Source of the DNA: Lyophyllum atratum
Taxonomy: Eukaryota > Basidiomycota > Agaricomycetes > Agaricales > Lyophyllaceae
Direction: 5' to 3'
Assembly: GCA_014905825.1 (NCBI GenBank)
Contig: JACGCN010000018.1
Location: 620,001-684,000 of the forward strand
DNA length: 64,000 nucleotides
Shown here piece by piece: positions 57,960 to 64,000 of this stretch; the first letter of the stretch is position 1, and every line of letters begins with the position of its first letter. A program made the translations under genes and the position numbers. The notes beneath the pieces were generated by a model. It had not been told where the DNA came from and made no database searches. It worked only from the letters and a program-made list of their open reading frames with translations.

Positions 57960-60651
57960 TCATTCGCCGTGCAAAGCTTCCTCGTCCTGCTTGACCCGCG
58001 GCAAAGTAACAGCCTGCCAAGCCAAAACAGCAAGGAGGACAAAGTCCACAAACGCATGAGCAACCAATACTGGCCGCGCATCGTACTTCCCCACGAGAAT
58101 CGGCACATAATCCAAAAACCCGACAGCGCGCAAGGCCAGAATCACAAGCGCAGAAAGCCTATAGCTTCCCGCGAACTGCTGCGATCGCCAGTTGAGTGTG
58201 ATCTGGAAGAGCTTGCCCGCCAAATCCATGGGCCAGGTGACATAGGGCCAGGTGTCCATGATCCAACTCTGAGCGTAGTCGTTTGCACTTGGTTCAGGCA
58301 AGAGAGGCGGCAGGACTGCGTAATTGTGGGGTGCCAGGAAGTAAAATGCGGTAAACAGCGAGGTCAAAATCTAGAGGTAGTGCACGTCAGTCACGAGGAA
58401 GTTACGCAAGGACGACGAGAAGTATGGCTTACACAGCCCTTGACCCAGGAACTCATCTGAGCATCCAGCCTTCGGCTTGCCCTCTCCTCATGCGTTGCCG
58501 GCGTCCTGTACACGACAGGGATCCATCTTGTCCACCACGCCCCAGCGCGTTTACGGATCTTGAGGTGAAAAACTCCTTTAATCATCAGGAGCTCTGGTAT
58601 AAGCATGGGCGTTTTCCACAGCACTGTTGAGATCCAGTCGAGGGCCGTAGTATTCTCAAGCAGTGCCGCAGATATAGTGGGAGAAACGTTTTCAATGGCC
58701 ATTGAACCAACTCTAAGGAGCGTTCCCGGTATAGTTATCGCGACGGTCGATGTGCGAGTAAACCAATACAGCGAATCGAGGAGGAGAACAGCGCATGCAA
58801 GAACGGTTCTGGTGCGGAAGTGCGTGCTCAGCAGTGGTAGCATGAGTCAATCAGCAGGAGAAGCTCACTGTAGACAAATTATAAAAAGTCGGCGGCGGGG
58901 ATGCGCATTTTCACCATGCCTGTGTCCACCCAACCCAACTGTGCAGGATAGTGTTACTCGCAAGAAAAATGGTGCCTGATTCAGTGCTTACGAGTCAATT
59001 CTGCGGCGTCTTGCTCCAAGGCTTGATAATGTTCGCTGCGTGTGGGGCCATCCGAGGAGGGTGCAATGTTCGCTTCTACCATTTCCGCTGCAATAAGCTT
59101 GCGGAAAGAGCGCCCCGAGAATGAGAGCTTCCATGACACGTTAATAGACGCCTCATCATCTCTACTACTCGAGATTACGTCGTCCACAAGAGGACATTCC
59201 TCTCGAATCACGGGAATCGGAATGAGATCCTAAGTGGTAGGTTTGGAGACGGTGAGCCTTATGCACCGAATGTCATGACCGATCGCGTACTTTGGGTCCG
59301 ACTGCTGACTTCGAGAGGGAGATATACGGTGAGTACGCCCATGATGCTTTAGAAGACTCGTTAGGAACCGCAATGGTCATCTGCGTCTCGGCATGTCCAA
59401 CTTCGACGTAGGACCTGTCGCAGTCAAATATAGTTGGTCGGAATTTCGAGAGCTGCGCACACTGAAGAGGAAATGATGAGTATGGCGATTGGTGTGGGTA
59501 GACCGGAGATGAGGAGGAACATACAGAGGTTCGCCTAAGTTGGCCCAGCCTTTTGCTATACAGGTTTCTATCGAACGGTGTTGTCTCGTCGACGACACGA
59601 ATTTGGGTCCTGCCGTGACGTTAAAAATTGATGAGAGACTTGTCTAAAAGTCCTTTGGCAATTCATACCGAGTGACAATGTATGGGTGGCTTTGTAGAAC
59701 AGACTTCCCTTCGGTCGTTTCCAAACAAGACTCACGTTCCGTCGAGTTCTCCAAAATTGGCGGATACTCTTCGTCCTTCTCCCCGGGATCCTCTTCGCCG
59801 TCCTCGTTGTCGCATCGGCTGTTGATGTGGCCAAACTGTATGAGAGGAACTGTAACACCAAAGCTCTCGACCGCCTCGTCTGCCACAGTCTTTTCGCCTT
59901 TGTCTGGCGAGCCCAGCGGAAATCTGCAGCACATGAGTTTGAATACCTGAGTTCGACAACATAGTGGCTTACGGCCAGGATCGAACAGGTAGAGCTTCAA
60001 CGAAGTCTGGCAACCATGTTGAGAAGTCGACAATGTGGTCCAGAAGGGAAGGCGAGCTCGGTATGAGGACAATTGATCCCCGAAGGTCGTAGTTCGTTAA
60101 AGAATGATTTCGGCTAGTGGCGAGAAGTGTGAGTTGAAGTATTCAAAGCAATGACGCGTAAAAAACGACGTGACTCACAAGTGCGCAGTAGGAAGCGTGA
60201 AGTTGACTGTCGCAAACACGTTTTTGTCCGTCAATCGAAGCCCACGGAATACGATATCAGAGTACAACGGTTTCACAGACGGTGCCTTGACAGTCCATAT
60301 CGATGCCTTGATACCGTGCTCCGAACGTTTCGCCTCTTCATCCTCAGAACGCGCCCAGACCGTGACCGCGATATCGAACTCCTGTTCACGACCAATCAAC
60401 GGCCTGACGACCTGCGAGATATCGCTCTTTTCATCCAAAGGTCCGACGTGATATAGAACGCGGTGTGGTGTGGTGAGGACGGTTGCGACGCGAATGACTC
60501 CGTATGCAATGCCGAGTGCAGACGCAAGCAATGCGAGGATACCACCGAATATCAAAAAACGTTTACAGCATGATGTGGATTTTCGAGTCTTTGACGCGGG
60601 CGCCTCGAGGCTGGAGGCACCTGAGTCCTTGCCAGCGCTGGCAGAGAACAT
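57960..60651 (-). CDS. Multi-pass membrane protein, paralogue 3 of the tandem trio
   Basis: ATG at 60651 (MFSASAGKDSGASSLEAPAS), signal anchor (FLIFGGILALLASALGIAYG), TPHRVLYHVGPLDEKS, PLYSDIVFRGLRLTDKNV, RFPLGSPDKGEKTVADEAVE, an acidic insert (EDGEEDPGEKDEEYPPI) and HPYIVTR. The membrane part includes LDSLYWFTRTSTVAITIPGT, LAGKLFQITLNWRSQQFAGS, YRLSALVILALRAVGFLDYV and ending HAFVDFVLLAVLAWQAVTLP before the stop at 57960. It is closer to paralogue 2 than to paralogue 1 in the FRGLRLTDK region. Exon borders follow the trio pattern and are approximate. Confidence 0.74.
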
Positions 60652-62736
60652 TGGGTGACGGATACGGCAACAGTTTGAGAGGAAGACAACATTCCATCAA
60701 TGGAAAACATTTACACGCAGCAAAGCGCAGTCAGGGCTGATCAATGGGGATGGCCCGAAAATGGCCAACACACGATGGAGATGTTTGCAACCTCCTGCTG
60801 AAGTTAGAATCCTGTATGACTCTGATGTTCGATGGGTGAACTGCGCAATGTCAGTGCATGTGGTGACGATGGTAGGCAATGTCAATCACACTCATTGCGT
60901 AAAAGAAGAATGCAACCAAGAATATAGACTGGTATCAGAAATTCGATGGAATAGCGATATTCGTCCTGAAGCTTCAAGTACCACTGCCAACCAGGAGATC
61001 GGTTAAGCGTAGTGATGGATTTGAGGAATATACACTGAGGAACTCTTAATATCATGACAGCTTGCCATGATGGCGTGCTTCAAGCCGGACGCTTGAATGC
61101 GAACTCGATGTGCTGAGGATTCGAGCTCTCTAAGCCATGATATAATGATACGATGCCCAGTGACAGATGAGATGCAACAAACCATTCTATTGACGTGTTC
61201 CAAGAAGAGTACACCGCTATCGAAAGCAGGACTTTGACATCCTTGCGCCTTTCAAAAGTTAGCGTGCCAAGCGTTACATCTTTTACATCCGCACTTTGGC
61301 CTCCCGTGGGCTGAACAAAAAGCAAAAACCGATCATCAAGCAAAGCAACGTCTCCTTATCTTATGATCAGTCCTGGCCTTGGACGCCCGGAACGGGGTCC
61401 TGTAACACTGTGCAGTTCTACTCCACTGTGTTGCCAGCGGTTGCGGGTATCGTCAAATTCCGCGTTCAAGCGGTGGTACACCGGAGCTGTCCGATTACGG
61501 GGGCTGGTCGACTTTTTCTTCTCTAAAACGGCTTTGAGCGAGAAGCTGACTAGGGTCTCCGGTGGCAGTGGATGTGCAAAAAATAACCCGAGTAGCTCCA
61601 TGACCATGACAGGCAGCGGCATGGGCGTCAGAAAATCGAGGCTTTATGTGGTATCAGCCGGCTTGCATACGACGTCGAGCGTTGACCTCGTTGAATCATA
61701 TCAAGGCACCTTGTGGAAGCTATGATGGCTGGTGAATTCACAGTCGCGAGAGATCTTGGGTGAGACGAAGCTGATAGTCACGTAGCTGGGCATAACCCTG
61801 GACGGTATGTCTCGGCTCCATGCAAGTTGGCAGATTGGAGCTCACGGTGTCAGATTGTCTATTTCCAGCTGACTTGCGCAGAGTGATTATGCTTTGGTGG
61901 GCGCGTCAGGATCGGGTCATATGGCACCCGTTGTGAACATGAACGCAATCAGTAACGTTAAGACGGGGGCAGCGTGAGATGATAACGACTGTGTCCAGGG
62001 GTGTGCATGGGTTCAGCGTTGCAGCATCGTGCTATCAAGACATAGGAACTGATGAAGTGGTTCTTCACTAGACCGAGGAACACGTCCATTGCGTGAGGTG
62101 TAGGCGGCCCTAGAGACGAGGTTAAAACTGCTGAGAAGAGGCGTGGCTGCTGCGTGGGGAAGTTGATAGTACATAGGCAACATGGGACGCCAACGATGGA
62201 CGTCATTTTAATTTTGGATTCCAGCAGGGTGGGTTGTCAGGGTAACAAGGTCCAAAAAAAGAACAATGCTTGGCAAGGAAAAGCGAAAAGATACTCTACT
62301 GGTGAAGTACAGAGCAAAATATACGGGTAATAGACACGCTCGGAGGACTGTAATTTTCGCCAAGGAAGCTAGACGGAGCGGGGAACTGGTGCCAACAGGA
62401 TCAGGACTCAAGAGGAGGAACGCGTCGCGGTGCATGCACGTGACCTACAGAAAAGTGCTTGGCGCGGCTGCAGTGTGCACGGAGGCATCTTCCAACTGCA
62501 AACTTTGCGGCTTTTATTCTTCTCAGCTCATTCCACAACCTGCTTCCACTCTACCTGTCCTCGTTGGTCGCTGCTATCTCGACTGGAATGTCTTTGAGGC
62601 TCTGAAGTACCCCACATCCTAGGCTATACTCACTCGTTCCTTACACTCGTTCACTTCTCTCACTCTTTATACTCTTGGGCCACGGTAGTACAGACGCAGT
62701 GCAGTCTAATTCATCTAACACAATCTTTTCATTTCT
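60652..62736. other. 2.1 kb intergenic with a diverged dispersed-repeat copy
   Basis: No gene is supportable. Repeat copy C lies at about 61300-61615. The last 100 bp (pyrimidine-rich, TTTATACTC near 62666) should be the promoter and leader of the next gene. Confidence 0.45.
61300..61615 (+). repeat. Dispersed repeat, copy C (diverged)
   Basis: Shares shorter blocks with copies A and B: GGGCTGAACAAAAAGCAAAA, GGCGCCCGGAA-like, GGTACACCGGAGCTGTCCGA. Same strand as copy A. It lacks the left half of A and B. Confidence 0.6.
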
Positions 62737-64000
62737 ATGGACTCCAATTTCACATTTCCGCGCCCTCAGGCTCCGACACCGAGGTCTGCGCCCTCGTCAT
62801 CGTCGCCAACCTCTTCTACAGGTGCTGCGGCCCCGGTTAAACGCGAATCCAACGCTCTCCGTGCGTCTGTGCTCGATGCGGCCCTCGAGCTGGGGATTGG
62901 GACCAATAGCACAGTCGCAAACTGGATGTTCAATAATGCCCTGTCAGAGGAAGATGAAGAGGTATGGTTCACTCTTGCTTTCATATTTCGCTATCATTTT
63001 CTTTCAATACACCGGCAGTTTGGCTCAAAACATCTGTGCGTGCGCGTTACGCTCTTCAGGAGGTCTGCAGCATTCACTTGGTCATAGAGCTTTGGGCAAG
63101 AAGTATATCTGCCATCCGAACTGTATCCTGTTGAACGTCAGGTTAAACTCATCCCAGTTACTTTGGCGCAATATTACGTTCTGCTTTATGCTCGTGCATA
63201 CGTACTTCTCCCACATTTGTTTCTTCTGTCGGCCTCAGTTAAATCGACCTTGCTGACCAACTCCTTCCTAGGACCAGCCCTCCCCGGCACTCACATACGG
63301 ATCCACAGCAACTTCTGACGAATCTCCAATCTCGGGGCGATTTCCTTCAACCTCCTCCTCATCACACGTTTCCTCTAACCTTAAATCCGTCCAACCACCT
63401 GATACCAATTTCTTCCCAGTACCCGAAGGTCACATCCGTTTCGACACAGCCGTCGATATGCCGGCCCGACCACCAGCTGGGGCAACGCAGGGTTTCCCGG
63501 ACATACCCATACCACCCCGACCCGTCACGCCAATCGCGCCCGCCCGAGGGAAACTGCGAAAGAAAAGAGGGGATGGTTATGAAAGCGATGGAGGTTACGT
63601 GAGCGATGCTGGGAAGAAGAAGGACAAGGATAAGAAGAAGGGTGGAGTGAAGGAGACGGCTGGTGGTGGCATGGACGTCGAGGCGGACAAGAAGGAACGT
63701 GCGAAAGAAGCTAAAATTCGTGCCAAGGAGGAGAAGCTGCGAGAAAAGAAAGAAAAAGAGGAGGAGAAGAAGCGGAAGAAGAGTATGGGAAAATCTAGAA
63801 AGGGAGACATCGAGGACAAGGACGGGTACACCACAGGTTACGAGACAGACAGCACCCCCGCGAAAGGGTCAAAGTCCAAGTCCAAGTCGAAACCCTCTGG
63901 TGACGCTGGCTATGAGACGGACTCAGGCTACTTATCTTCAACGTCTGGGAAGTCGAAGTCGAGGTCCCGATTCTTTAGCCTCGGCTCCAAGCAGTCTAAG
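62737..64000 (+). CDS. Lysine-rich protein with YETD-type repeats, unknown function; runs off the window
   Basis: ATG at 62737: MDSNFTFPRPQAPTPRSAPS, then ALRASVLDAALELGIGTNST and VANWMFNNALSEEDEE. An unusually long intron (about 62962-63271) is followed by DQPSPALTYGSTATSDE. The rest is disordered: Ser/Pro-rich, then GYESDGGYVSDAGKKK, a highly charged Lys/Glu coiled-coil-like stretch (KAKEERLREKKEKEEEKK-type, 63680-63790), then GYTTGYETDS and GYETDSGYLSS repeats and an SKSKSK region. No domain is recognised, and the 3' end lies outside the window. Likely a basidiomycete-specific protein. Confidence 0.72.

Overview
This window is nuclear DNA from a basidiomycete fungus, most likely an agaricomycete. 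Genes are dense and broken by many short introns (about 50-75 bp, GT-AG with CTRAY-like branch sites). The content also fits: a basidiomycete-type cytochrome P450, F-box genes, an epsin, a Cch1 calcium channel and a Ngaro-type tyrosine-recombinase retrotransposon. I worked out exon joins by reading frame and by remembered family motifs. No database search was possible, so species and orthology are inference.

Layout, left to right. 0.1-12.4 kb: GPI1 (GPI-anchor synthesis, minus) divergent from a Rho GTPase; a proline-rich unknown; a GH5 glycosidase; a secreted fungal protein of unknown function. 12.4-20 kb: eIF3a, bracketed by two inverted copies of a dispersed repeat (a third, diverged copy lies near 61.4 kb). 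20-27 kb: an F-box gene with a seemingly complete Ngaro retrotransposon (21581-27078, minus) directly upstream of it. The element carries Gag, RT/RNase H and tyrosine recombinase plus split direct repeats A1...B1-A2-B2, and the repeat pairs read as identical. 27.6-36.6 kb: the four-domain calcium channel CCH1 and the KEOPS kinase BUD32. 37-47.7 kb: a small conserved gene, a P450 with a 12-nt microexon, a small CxxC zinc protein, an intron-containing tRNA-Gly(TCC), an ENTH-domain epsin and a small secreted protein with a C2H2 finger. 48-60.7 kb: a second F-box gene, then three same-strand tandem paralogues of a multi-pass membrane protein family that I cannot name. The right edge holds the start of a lysine-rich protein with YETD-type repeats.

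Most genes are independent housekeeping or accessory units; I see no biosynthetic cluster. The parts most worth a second look are the complete Ngaro element with an apparent spliceosomal intron in its RT gene, the tandem membrane-protein family (one copy has a 35-bp duplication that doubles a 3' splice site), the secreted zinc-finger protein, the GC-AG introns in BUD32 and the GH5 gene, and the P450 microexon.
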